Shown piece after piece: positions 1 through 8,310 of a DNA stretch of 39,403 nucleotides. The number at the start of each line of letters is the position of its first letter. Positions within the stretch are counted from its first letter, which is position 1. The notes beneath the pieces are model-generated. The model was not told the origin of the DNA, did no database searches, and saw only the letters and a list, made by a program, of their open reading frames with translations. This DNA comes from Prevotella sp. (GTDB taxonomy: Bacteria; Bacteroidota; Bacteroidia; Bacteroidales; Bacteroidaceae). Location: the NCBI GenBank assembly GCA_022511075.1, contig JAFLSE010000026.1, forward strand, positions 1 to 39,403, read 5' to 3'. A program made the translations under genes and the position numbers.

Positions 1-1
1 C

Positions 2-2122
2 AAGACCATCGAGGGAGCAAGCTACATATTGCAGTCCTACCCAGACAAGAAACTCGTGCAGTATATTGACTCCGTACTCGATGTGATTGCCTCGGCACAA
101 GAGCCTGACGGCTATCTATACACCTCGCGCACTCAGAATCCGAAAGAGCCTCACGAGTGGGCAGGCGATAAACGATGGAGCAAGGAAGAAGACCTGAGCC
201 ACGAACTGTATAACCTCGGGCACATGGTAGAAGGTGCTATTGCACACTATCAGGCAACAGGAAGCCGTAAGTTCCTCGACATCGCTATCCGCTATGCCGA
301 CTGCGTATGCCGCGAGGTAGGACCTAACCCAGGACAGGCTTGTGTGGTGCCCGGTCATCAGATAGCTGAAATGGCATTGGCTAAACTCTATCTCGTGACA
401 GGTGACAAGAAATATCTCGACGAAGCCAAATTCTTCCTCGATTACCGTGGCAAGACCACCATCGTACACGACTATTCACAGGCTCACAAACCCGTTATTG
501 AACAAGATGAGGCAGTAGGTCATGCCGTCCGTGCCGCCTATATGTATGCAGGTATGGCAGACGTGGCTGCCTTGACAGGCGATAAGGATTATATCAAGGC
601 GATTAATGCCATCTGGGACAACATTGTCTCGAAGAAACTCTATATCACAGGCGGTATCGGTGCCACAAGCAACGGCGAGGCTTTCGGCAAGAACTACGAA
701 CTGCCCAACATGAGTGCCTATTGCGAGACTTGCGCTGCCATCGGCAATGTCTATGTGAACTACCGCCTATTCCTGCTTCACGGCGATTCGAAATACTACG
801 ACGTATTGGAGCGCACACTCTATAATGGTCTGATTTCGGGCGTGTCGCTCGAAGGCAACGGGTTCTTCTATCCCAATCCTTTAGAGTCGATGGGGCAGCA
901 TCAGCGTCAACCGTGGTTCGGTTGTGCCTGCTGTCCGAGCAACATCTGCCGCTTCATTCCCTCACTGCCTGGCTACATCTATGCCGTCAAGGACAGAAAC
1001 GTTTACGTGAACTTGTTCCTCTCGAACAAGAGCGACTTGTCAGTGGAAGGCAAGAAAGTGGCATTGAGCCAGACCACGGAATATCCTTGGAATGGCGACA
1101 TTGCTGTTACCGTCGACCAGAATGCTGCTGGTGAGTTTGCTATGAAGATTCGCATACCTGGCTGGGTCAAGAATCAGGTTGTACCTTCAAATCTTTATTA
1201 TTATACCGATGGCAAACGCCTCGGATATAGCATAAAAGTGAACGGACAGGATGCTGCCGCAAACGTTACCGATGACGGCTACTATACCATCAGTCGCAAA
1301 TGGAAAAAGGACGATAAAGTGCAAATCCACTTCGATATGGAGCCTCGCACCGTTCGTGCCAACGCAAAGGTGGAAGCCGACCGCGGCATGGTGTCGATAG
1401 AGCGTGGTCCATTGGTGTATTGCGCAGAGCATCCAGACAACACATTCGACATTATGGGTGCACTGATTAATCAAGAGCCACAATTCACGCTCGGCAAAGG
1501 TGAGATTGCCGGAACACCAATTCAGACACTGACCACCAATGCCCAGACGTTGAGTTTCAACAAGCAAGGCAAACTCGAAACACAAGACCAGACGCTCACG
1601 CTGATTCCCTATTATGCCTGGTGCCATCGTGGCAGCGGCAAGATGCGTGTCTGGTTGCCTCAAGACCTCAATGCCACCAATCCATCACAGCCGGCAACAC
1701 TCGCATCTGAAAGCAAAGTTACCAGCTCATCACAAGTACCTGCCCTTTCGAGCATAAACGACCGTCTTGTACCAAAAGACGAGAACGACCGCTCAGTGCC
1801 TTACACCCATTGGTGGCCAAAGAAGGACTGCACGGAATGGCTCTGCTATGAGTTCCCGCAGGAATCTACCGTTCAGAGTGCTACCGTATACTGGTATGAT
1901 GACGGGCCTTGGGGTGGTTGCCGTGTACCGCAGTCGTGGCGCATACTCTACCAGACAGCCGACGGAAACTGGCAGCCAGTCACAGGGGCAGACAACTATC
2001 CTACCGACAAAGGTACGGCTTGCACTGTCAACTTCGACCCTGTAAAAACTAAAGCCTTGCGACTCGAAGTCGTACTGCCAGTTGACAATGCCGCAGGTCT
2101 TTTCGAATGGAGTGTAAGGTAG
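2..2122 (+). CDS. GH127 beta-L-arabinofuranosidase, 5'-truncated by window edge
   Basis: Family GH127 (DUF1680) glycosidase that removes terminal beta-L-arabinofuranose from pectic side chains or arabinan/extensin glycans. The reading frame is open from base 2 with no start codon in view, so the N-terminus and any signal peptide lie outside the window. Family hallmarks are visible: an E-T-C triad (Glu codon at 725, Cys at 731) and a C-A-C-C-P cluster (Cys codons at 923, 929 and 932). In characterised GH127 enzymes these residues hold zinc and supply the cysteine nucleophile. After the (alpha/alpha)6 barrel and beta domains, the last ~90 residues look like a discoidin/CBM32-type beta-sandwich (W-Y-D-D-G-P-W-G-G-C region). 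The next gene, GH51, follows after 39 bp on the same strand, which suggests one arabinan-directed operon. The family is secure; substrate preference is inferred. Confidence 0.92.
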   Translation, partial: KTIEGASYILQSYPDKKLVQYIDSVLDVIASAQEPDGYLYTSRTQNPKEPHEWAGDKRWSKEEDLSHELYNLGHMVEGAIAHYQATGSRKFLDIAIRYADCVCREVGPNPGQACVVPGHQIAEMALAKLYLVTGDKKYLDEAKFFLDYRGKTTIVHDYSQAHKPVIEQDEAVGHAVRAAYMYAGMADVAALTGDKDYIKAINAIWDNIVSKKLYITGGIGATSNGEAFGKNYELPNMSAYCETCAAIGNVYVNYRLFLLHGDSKYYDVLERTLYNGLISGVSLEGNGFFYPNPLESMGQHQRQPWFGCACCPSNICRFIPSLPGYIYAVKDRNVYVNLFLSNKSDLSVEGKKVALSQTTEYPWNGDIAVTVDQNAAGEFAMKIRIPGWVKNQVVPSNLYYYTDGKRLGYSIKVNGQDAAANVTDDGYYTISRKWKKDDKVQIHFDMEPRTVRANAKVEADRGMVSIERGPLVYCAEHPDNTFDIMGALINQEPQFTLGKGEIAGTPIQTLTTNAQTLSFNKQGKLETQDQTLTLIPYYAWCHRGSGKMRVWLPQDLNATNPSQPATLASESKVTSSSQVPALSSINDRLVPKDENDRSVPYTHWWPKKDCTEWLCYEFPQESTVQSATVYWYDDGPWGGCRVPQSWRILYQTADGNWQPVTGADNYPTDKGTACTVNFDPVKTKALRLEVVLPVDNAAGLFEWSVR

Positions 2123-2161
2123 TGTTTACGTAAAGGACATAAATAATTAAAATGACAATTT

Positions 2162-4591
2162 ATGAATAAGAAGACGATATTATTAATGGGAATGTGCACT
2201 GCTGCATTGACTGCCGCCGCGCAAGTAACAATAGATATTGACGCCAGCCAACGAGGGCCTAAAATCAGTCCAACACACTATGGCATCTTCTTTGAGGATA
2301 TCAATCACGCTGCCGATGGCGGCATCTATGCAGAGCTTATCCGAAATCGTTCTTTCGAAGATGGACCTGAATATGGAAAACCTGCCGACATGCAAGGTTG
2401 GAGCACGTATGCGGCGCAGCCATCGCAACTCTCCGCCCATCTCATCCAGCCCTCTAAGAAGACACAACTGCTAAATGCAGCCCAAGGCAATGCCCTTGAA
2501 CTCAACATCAATACAACTCCGCAGTCGCCCGTTTGCCTTGTCAACGAAGGTTTCTGGGGTATCAATGCCGTGCAGGGACGAAAATATCGACTTTCCTTCT
2601 TTGCCAAAGGAAATTACAAAGGCACTATAAAAGCTACTCTTTGCGACAAACAAGGCGAAGTTATCTATGCCGAGACTGATGTGAAAGCCGTTATAGGCAA
2701 GAACTGGACAAAGTATACCGCTACATTCACCAGCAACGGCAACGACCCACAGGCACAGTTTGCCCTTGTTTTCGATGGCAAAGGCATGCTTCAACTTGAC
2801 GTGGTTTCCTTATTCCCGCCAACGTTCAAAAATCGTGAGAATGGACTACGCCCCGACTTGGCACAGATGCTCTATGAGATGCACCCTACATTTATGCGCT
2901 TCCCCGGCGGTTGCTTTGTTGAAGGACAAATATCCCCTGAAAATGCTTTCCGTTGGGAGAGGACTATCGGTCCTATAGAGGAGCGTCCAGGACACTGGAA
3001 TGTAAACTGGGGATATCGAACGACCGACGGAATCGGCTTCCACGAATATCTGCAAATGGCGGAAGACCTCGGTGCAAAACCTCTCTATGTGGTCAATGTC
3101 GGCTTGTGGCATGGTGGACTGACACCAATAGATTCTATCCAACCTTGGATTGACGAGTGTCTTGCTGCTTTGGAATATGCCAATGGCGATGTGACTACCA
3201 AATACGGTGCACTTCGTGCCAAGAACGGACACCCAGCTCCTTTCAACATTGAGTATCTTGAGATTGGAAATGAGAACAACCAACCTGACCCACAGGAACA
3301 GAGCGACCGCTACTATGAGCGCTACGACAAGTTCCGCAAGGCTATTCTTGAGAAATACCCTAAGATGAATCTTATCGGCAATGTAGTGTCTTGGGGCGAT
3401 GACCATCCAAAATGGGAGTCAGACCTGCCGGTAGATTTGCTTGACGAGCATTATTATCGTAATCCATCATGGTTTGCCAACGCTTTCCACAAATACGATT
3501 CCTACGACCGCAAAGGTCCTAAAATCTATGTTGGCGAGTATGCCGTAACAAATGGTTTTGGTAATTTGGGCAACATGAATGCCGCTCTCGGCGAAGCTGT
3601 CTATATGATGGGAATGGAGAACAATTCCGACATTGTACGACTAAATTCCTATGCACCTATTTTCGTCAACGAGAACGATGCCAAGTGGCGACCTGACATG
3701 ATACGTTTCAACTCCAGTCGCGTAATGGGCACACCTTCATATTATGTGCAGATGTTGATGCCACGGAATATAGGAACGCAGGTGGTAAAAGTTACCCAAG
3801 AAAATCCTTATAAGGGCAAGAAACAAAAGCAGATTACCCCAAAAGAGAGTCGTGCAGGCTATGCCACTTGGGGTACGCAAGCCTCTTTCGCCCCTTCTGC
3901 CGGCAAACTTGATTTTATAACTGGCGATTGGCAACTTAATGCACAAGAGGGATTCGTGTCTCAAAGAAGCGACCACATGCCCTGCGTAGCCATAGCCGAC
4001 ACGCCTGTCGGCGACCACTACACCTTCAAATGCCGCGCCCGTAAGGATGGCGGCGACGAAGGCTTTATGATAATCTTCAATTACGTTGACCCTCAACATT
4101 ACTGCTGGATAAACTTCGGTGGTTGGGGCAATACGCAACACGCCATCGAGCAGGTCGGCGGAAGCGGTAAGATTCAGACTGCAATGCGACAAGGCAAGGT
4201 AGAGACAGGTCGCTGGTACGACGTAACACTGACCGTAGCAGGAGATAGCGTGAAGGCTTGGCTCGACGATGAACTTGTGTTTGACGAGACACTTAAACAC
4301 AACACCTCTCTCGGTGTATATTCCAGTGCTACTATTGATGAGACAACGGGCGAACTGATTGTGAAGATAGTGAACTCGCAAGAAGAAGGCACAACAGCCA
4401 AACTAAACCTGTGGAATTTCGACGCAAAGTCTGCAAAACTGATTCGCCTACGTGCAAACGATGGCGAGGATGAGAACACGTTGTCCACTCCAACAAACAT
4501 CTCACCAACTCAGCATGAACTTTCGCCAGAAGGAAATACCGTTGAAGTTGAGCTACCTGCTTTTTCATTGAACATTATCCGTATAAAATAA
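2162..4591 (+). CDS. GH51 alpha-L-arabinofuranosidase, secreted
   Basis: Exo-acting alpha-L-arabinofuranosidase of family GH51, removing arabinose from arabinoxylan or arabinan. The 809-residue protein begins with a signal peptide (MNKKTILLMGMCTAALTAAAQ), so it acts in the periplasm or at the surface. Residues ~35-60 carry the family start motif G-I-F-F-E-D-I-N-H-A-A-D-G-G-I-Y. A CBM4-like beta insert follows at ~90-215, then the TIM barrel. The acid/base is Glu371 in E-I-G-N-E-N-N and the nucleophile is Glu459 in Y-V-G-E-Y-A. A concanavalin/LamG-like insert spans roughly 577-716, before the C-terminal beta domain ending L-N-I-I-R-I-K. The LamG-like insert makes it longer than minimal ~500-residue GH51 enzymes. 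It lies 39 bp after the GH127 gene and is probably co-transcribed. Transcription likely stops at the hairpins at 4625-4691. Confidence 0.94.
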   Translation: MNKKTILLMGMCTAALTAAAQVTIDIDASQRGPKISPTHYGIFFEDINHAADGGIYAELIRNRSFEDGPEYGKPADMQGWSTYAAQPSQLSAHLIQPSKKTQLLNAAQGNALELNINTTPQSPVCLVNEGFWGINAVQGRKYRLSFFAKGNYKGTIKATLCDKQGEVIYAETDVKAVIGKNWTKYTATFTSNGNDPQAQFALVFDGKGMLQLDVVSLFPPTFKNRENGLRPDLAQMLYEMHPTFMRFPGGCFVEGQISPENAFRWERTIGPIEERPGHWNVNWGYRTTDGIGFHEYLQMAEDLGAKPLYVVNVGLWHGGLTPIDSIQPWIDECLAALEYANGDVTTKYGALRAKNGHPAPFNIEYLEIGNENNQPDPQEQSDRYYERYDKFRKAILEKYPKMNLIGNVVSWGDDHPKWESDLPVDLLDEHYYRNPSWFANAFHKYDSYDRKGPKIYVGEYAVTNGFGNLGNMNAALGEAVYMMGMENNSDIVRLNSYAPIFVNENDAKWRPDMIRFNSSRVMGTPSYYVQMLMPRNIGTQVVKVTQENPYKGKKQKQITPKESRAGYATWGTQASFAPSAGKLDFITGDWQLNAQEGFVSQRSDHMPCVAIADTPVGDHYTFKCRARKDGGDEGFMIIFNYVDPQHYCWINFGGWGNTQHAIEQVGGSGKIQTAMRQGKVETGRWYDVTLTVAGDSVKAWLDDELVFDETLKHNTSLGVYSSATIDETTGELIVKIVNSQEEGTTAKLNLWNFDAKSAKLIRLRANDGEDENTLSTPTNISPTQHELSPEGNTVEVELPAFSLNIIRIK

Positions 4592-4624
4592 ATTCTGATG
4601 TAAAATCAATAACTTTGCATCGTC

Positions 4625-4646
4625 AGTACTTCAACACTTAAGTACT
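4625..4646 (+). terminator. small hairpin downstream of GH51
   Basis: Inverted repeat AGTACTT / AAGTACT with an 8-nt loop, 34 bp after the GH51 stop codon and immediately before a much stronger palindrome. It may be part of a compound terminator. AT-rich and weak on its own. Confidence 0.35.
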
Positions 4647-4647
4647 C

Positions 4648-4691
4648 AAAAACTTCAACTGGCGCACTCGAGTGCGCCAGTTGAAGTTTTT
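4648..4691. terminator. 44-bp perfect palindrome, probable bidirectional terminator
   Basis: Two 22-nt arms match perfectly around a central CTCGAG at 4667-4672. The arms have a GC-rich core (CTGGCGCACTC) and outer AAAAA/TTTTT runs, so either strand gives a hairpin followed by a U-tract. It lies between the GH51 stop and the separate GH115 promoter, so termination of the arabinosidase transcript is the simplest reading. Confidence 0.75.
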
Positions 4692-4743
4692 AGCCGTACC
4701 AGAAGTATAGGGAAGATTTTGATTCTGTATTTGAAAATTATAT

Positions 4744-4810
4744 TTAGTTAATTAGATAAAAAAACAATGTTTTATAAATGTTTCTCAAATCATTTCACTA
4801 TCTTTGCAAC
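4744..4810 (+). promoter_or_regulatory. GH115 promoter region, copy A of a duplicated element
   Basis: Contains the Bacteroidota -7 element TATCTTTG at 4799-4806, placing the GH115 ATG 24 nt downstream. No clear TTTG -33 box sits at the usual distance. The whole 67-bp stretch recurs almost exactly at 7366-7433 in front of the ATPase gene, with three substitutions and one extra A. Confidence 0.8.
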
Positions 4811-4830
4811 GACTAATCGTGAATAAAGAT

Positions 4831-7341
4831 ATGAAACCTATGAAAAAACTTTATGGTTGGCTAACCTTTGCTGTGATGTTAGTATCAAGCCTGTCTGTTA
4901 TGGGACAGACGGATAAGCAGTTTTATATTGCTAAAAACGGACAGACAGCTACCATTCTGCTGGATGAAAAAGACTGGTCAGGAGTCATAAGGGCGGCTAA
5001 CGACCTGGGGGATGACGTAAGGAAAGTTACGGGCACTGCAGCGGCTGTTACGACGGTTAAAGATATGGCAGATGTGAAAGAAGGGCACATAGTAGTAGGC
5101 ACCATTGGCAAGAGCCAACTGATAGACCGCCTAGCCAAACGTGGGAAGATTGACGTGAAAGCCGTACGCGGACAGTGGGAGTCATATCTTATTGACGTGG
5201 TGGACGGTAATCTGGTCATTGCAGGCAGCGATAAACGTGGTACGATTTACGGCATTTATGAAATCTCGCAGCGCATAGGCGTTTCACCGTGGTACTGGTG
5301 GGCAGATGTCCCGGTGAAGCATCAGGACTTGGTGGTATACGATGGTGGGCGCATAGTTCAGCCTTCGCCAAAGGTGAAATACCGTGGCATCTTCATCAAC
5401 GACGAGTGGCCCTCGTTCGGCACATGGTGCAATAACCAGTTCGGGGGTGTCAACTCAAAGGCATACAGCAAAATTTTTGAACTGCTGCTGAGGCTAAAAG
5501 CCAACTACCTGTGGCCTGCCATGTGGGATTCGCGCTTCAACGAGGATGACCCGGAGAGTCCACGGCTTGCCGACGATTATGGCATAGTGATGGGCACCTC
5601 GCACCACGAGCCGATGATGCGGGCGCACAAGGAATATGTCTACCGCAAGGATGATGTAGGTCCTTGGGACTACAGCGTGAACAAGGAGCGACTGGACCGT
5701 TTCTTCCGTGAAGGTATGGAGCGCAACCGGCATTACGAAAATCTCGTGACCATCGGCATGCGCGGCGATGGCGACGTAGCGATGGGAAAGGGTGACGATG
5801 CCGACAACATGAAGACACTAAGACAGGTGATTGACGGGCAGCGCAAGATTATCAAGGACGTCTACGGAAAAGCGGACGGCGTACCGCAACTGTGGGCGAT
5901 ATTCACCGAGGTGCAACGCTACTACGACGCTGGCTTCACCGTGCCTGACGATGTGACGCTGCTGCTCTGCGACAACAACTGGGGATATATACGGCGCAAG
6001 GGGCGTGACTTCGAGCGCCGACGCAAGGGTGGACTCGGATTGTACTACCACATCGACATGAACGGCGGTCCTTGGAACGACCGTTGGGTGAACACCACAA
6101 CCATACCGAAACTACGCGAGCAGCTGCACCTGGCATACGCCAGCGGCATTGACCGCATCTGGATTATCAACGTGGGCGACCTGAAGCCCAAGGAAGTGCC
6201 CATCGACTTCATCATGCACTATGCCTGGAATCCCGATGCCATTCAGCCGGGCGATGAGCAGGTGTATCTGGAAGGTTTTACACGGAGCGTTTTTGGCGAT
6301 GCTTTTGCCAAAGAGACAGCTGACATCATTGCCCGATATTCGAAATACAACCTATGGCGCAAAGCAGAGGCACAGGTGCCGGGCATCTTCAACACGGAGG
6401 AAATGCTGCGGACATCCCATCTGTGGCAGTCGCTCGTGCTGCGCTGTGAGGCGTTGAAAGAGCAGATGCCAGCAGAGGCGCAGGATGCTTTCTATCAGTT
6501 GGTCTACTATCCTGCCGTGGCAAGTGCAGGCGTGGCAGAGATATACAACTGTGCCACCACGGGCGACAGTCTTGCCATAAACTATCTGATGGATAAAGAC
6601 CAGCGACTCACAGACTACTATAACAACAATATGGCTGGCGGCAAGTGGCGTGGCATGATGCTCGACAACCACATAGGCTACACGCAGTGGTTTATCCCTG
6701 AGAAGAACTTCCACCCCATGACCTTAAACTACAAAGTAACGCACAACCTCACCCCCTCGACAGACACGAAAGAATACACCATTCCAGCCTATGAATACAC
6801 CCGAAAGGATGACCACTGGCAATTTCTGCCCGACCTCGGACGTGGCAAAGGCTGCATGGGAATAGACGATGTGATGATGCTCTCCGCAGAGAATGGCGGT
6901 CCGGCATTGGAGTATGAAGTGGAGTTGACGGCAGACGGAAAAGTTGCTATCGGCATCTTGCCCACACAAGACATTATGCCTGCCCGTGGCTTGCGGCTCG
7001 GTGTGCAGCTTGACAACCAACCGATGCAGGTGATTGATGCCCGCCGTGGACTGGTAGACACATTTTCGGAATATACTCAGCAGAACCTCGCCGTGTCGAA
7101 GGTGTTGAAGGCTTTGCCACCTCGTAGCCGCCTCTCTCTAAGCGGTTTCGTAAACGGCAGGCAATTAGTCCGTCGTGATGAGGTTTTTGACAACATCCGT
7201 TGGCTCGATGCCACCTTCCAGGCGACTCCTGGCAAGCATACGCTGAAAGTCATCATGATAGACCCTGAGATTGTCGTGGAGCAGATTGTGGTAAATCCCG
7301 ACAATAACCATTACAGCTATTTCGGGGTTAACGGCATCTAA
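4831..7341 (+). CDS. GH115 xylan alpha-1,2-glucuronidase, secreted
   Basis: Removes alpha-1,2-linked (4-O-methyl)glucuronic acid from internal positions of glucuronoxylan. The start is set at the ATG at 4831 (M-K-P-M-K-K-L-Y-G-W) because upstream in-frame codons fall inside the promoter core; the ATG at 4840 is also possible. That gives 836 residues, normal for GH115, with a signal peptide ending near V-M-G-Q. Recognisable family blocks are G-T-I-Y-G-I-Y-E-I-S followed by S-P-W-Y-W-W-A-D-V-P, the W-A-I-F-T-E-V-Q-R-Y-Y-D block (Glu360, the probable catalytic acid by family position) and C-D-N-N-W-G-Y. A beta-rich C-terminal module covers about the last 170 residues. It has its own promoter, apart from the arabinosidase genes upstream. 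Together the three enzymes would strip side chains from arabinoglucuronoxylan. Confidence 0.94.
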   Translation: MKPMKKLYGWLTFAVMLVSSLSVMGQTDKQFYIAKNGQTATILLDEKDWSGVIRAANDLGDDVRKVTGTAAAVTTVKDMADVKEGHIVVGTIGKSQLIDRLAKRGKIDVKAVRGQWESYLIDVVDGNLVIAGSDKRGTIYGIYEISQRIGVSPWYWWADVPVKHQDLVVYDGGRIVQPSPKVKYRGIFINDEWPSFGTWCNNQFGGVNSKAYSKIFELLLRLKANYLWPAMWDSRFNEDDPESPRLADDYGIVMGTSHHEPMMRAHKEYVYRKDDVGPWDYSVNKERLDRFFREGMERNRHYENLVTIGMRGDGDVAMGKGDDADNMKTLRQVIDGQRKIIKDVYGKADGVPQLWAIFTEVQRYYDAGFTVPDDVTLLLCDNNWGYIRRKGRDFERRRKGGLGLYYHIDMNGGPWNDRWVNTTTIPKLREQLHLAYASGIDRIWIINVGDLKPKEVPIDFIMHYAWNPDAIQPGDEQVYLEGFTRSVFGDAFAKETADIIARYSKYNLWRKAEAQVPGIFNTEEMLRTSHLWQSLVLRCEALKEQMPAEAQDAFYQLVYYPAVASAGVAEIYNCATTGDSLAINYLMDKDQRLTDYYNNNMAGGKWRGMMLDNHIGYTQWFIPEKNFHPMTLNYKVTHNLTPSTDTKEYTIPAYEYTRKDDHWQFLPDLGRGKGCMGIDDVMMLSAENGGPALEYEVELTADGKVAIGILPTQDIMPARGLRLGVQLDNQPMQVIDARRGLVDTFSEYTQQNLAVSKVLKALPPRSRLSLSGFVNGRQLVRRDEVFDNIRWLDATFQATPGKHTLKVIMIDPEIVVEQIVVNPDNNHYSYFGVNGI

Positions 7342-7365
7342 ACGACTGCAAGACAGTACCATAAA

Positions 7366-7433
7366 TTAGTTAATTAGATAAAAAAAACGGTGATTTATAA
7401 ATGTTTCTCAAATCATTTCACTATCTTTGCAAC
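7366..7433 (+). promoter_or_regulatory. ATPase/TOPRIM operon promoter, copy B of the duplicated element
   Basis: TATCTTTG at 7422-7429 lies 38 nt before the ATPase ATG. The 68-bp stretch matches 4744-4810 except for a CGGTGA versus CAATGT block and one extra A. GH115 and the ATPase gene are therefore driven by nearly identical promoter regions. Confidence 0.78.
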
Positions 7434-7440
7434 AGATATA

Positions 7441-7465
7441 ACTAAACACTAATCACTAAACACTA
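7441..7465 (+). repeat. heptad repeats AACACTA/ATCACTA in the ATPase leader
   Basis: Three full heptads, AACACTA-ATCACTA-AACACTA (7445-7465), preceded by a partial ACTA, lie between the promoter core and the ATG at 7468. The same heptad family forms a ten-unit array at 14445-14514. This segment follows the end of promoter copy B, so it is not part of the duplication shared with GH115. Confidence 0.7.
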
Positions 7466-7467
7466 TC

Positions 7468-8280
7468 ATGTCAAAGTACGCAAAATACATAAAGCAGATA
7501 GAGATAGACTCGCTGTGGAGCGGACAAAAGCATATTGTCTGGAATCTCGACCCGAAAGTGAACATACTCAGCGGAATAAACGGCGTGGGCAAAAGCACCA
7601 TACTCAACAAGGTGGCGCGCTCGTTGATGCAAGGAGGAGAATTTCCGAGCCACATGCTGAAGGGAGTGAAACTGACGGTTGAGCCAGAGGATGCAAAATG
7701 GATAAAGTGCGACCTGATACGCAGCGTGGACCGTCCGCTGATGTCGGGTGAGTCGGTGAGCAAGATAACCGATGCACTTGTAGTAACCGAACTTGACTGG
7801 CAACTCTACCAACTGCAACGCAAATACCTGAACTACCAAGTGAACATGGGCAACAGGATAATAGAGGCGCTGCACAACGGAGAGCACGACAAGGCACACG
7901 AAATAGCAGATGCAAAGCGCAGGTTTCAGGACTTGGTGGACGAGCTGTTCTCGGAAACAGGCAAGCGGCTCATAAGGCAGAAGAACGAGATAATGTTCAC
8001 GCAGATAGGCGAGGAACTGCCGCCATACAAGTTGTCGAGCGGCGAAAAGCAGATGCTTGCCATTATGCTGACGGTGCTGATAGAGGACAACGAGCCGCAC
8101 GTATTATTTATGGACGAGCCCGAAGTGAGCCTGCACATCGACTGGCAGCAGCGAATGATAGAGATAATAAGGGAACTGAATCCCAACGTGCAGATAATAC
8201 TGACAACACACTCGCCGGCACTGATAATGAACGGATGGATGGACAAGGTGACGGAAGTGAGCGACATAACGGTGCACTGA
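7468..8280 (+). CDS. ABC/AAA-type ATPase, AriA-like candidate
   Basis: ATPase of 270 residues with all ABC-class motifs: Walker A G-I-N-G-V-G-K-S-T (36-44, Lys42), signature L-S-S-G-E-K-Q (189-195), Walker B F-M-D-E-P-E (Asp216, Glu217) and an H-loop T-T-H-S-P (His248). The arm between Walker A and the signature is short (~145 residues), so it lacks the long coiled coil of SMC/Rad50 relatives. No membrane segment or transporter partner is present. A DUF4435/TOPRIM gene follows 30 bp later. ATPase plus DUF4435 is the make-up of PARIS anti-phage loci, where AriA senses phage proteins and holds AriB. This ATPase is clearly smaller than E. coli AriA, so equivalence is inferred. Other possibilities are an AbiL-like system or an uncharacterised housekeeping ATPase. 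Confidence 0.85.
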   Translation: MSKYAKYIKQIEIDSLWSGQKHIVWNLDPKVNILSGINGVGKSTILNKVARSLMQGGEFPSHMLKGVKLTVEPEDAKWIKCDLIRSVDRPLMSGESVSKITDALVVTELDWQLYQLQRKYLNYQVNMGNRIIEALHNGEHDKAHEIADAKRRFQDLVDELFSETGKRLIRQKNEIMFTQIGEELPPYKLSSGEKQMLAIMLTVLIEDNEPHVLFMDEPEVSLHIDWQQRMIEIIRELNPNVQIILTTHSPALIMNGWMDKVTEVSDITVH

Positions 8281-8310
8281 CCCACTCACGAAACAAAATA
8301 CACAAATGCC

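Noticed and set aside
4804..4830. TTG start for GH115 within the promoter core
   Set aside because: It would begin inside TATCTTTG, upstream of any likely transcription start; the ATG at 4831 gives a normal signal peptide.
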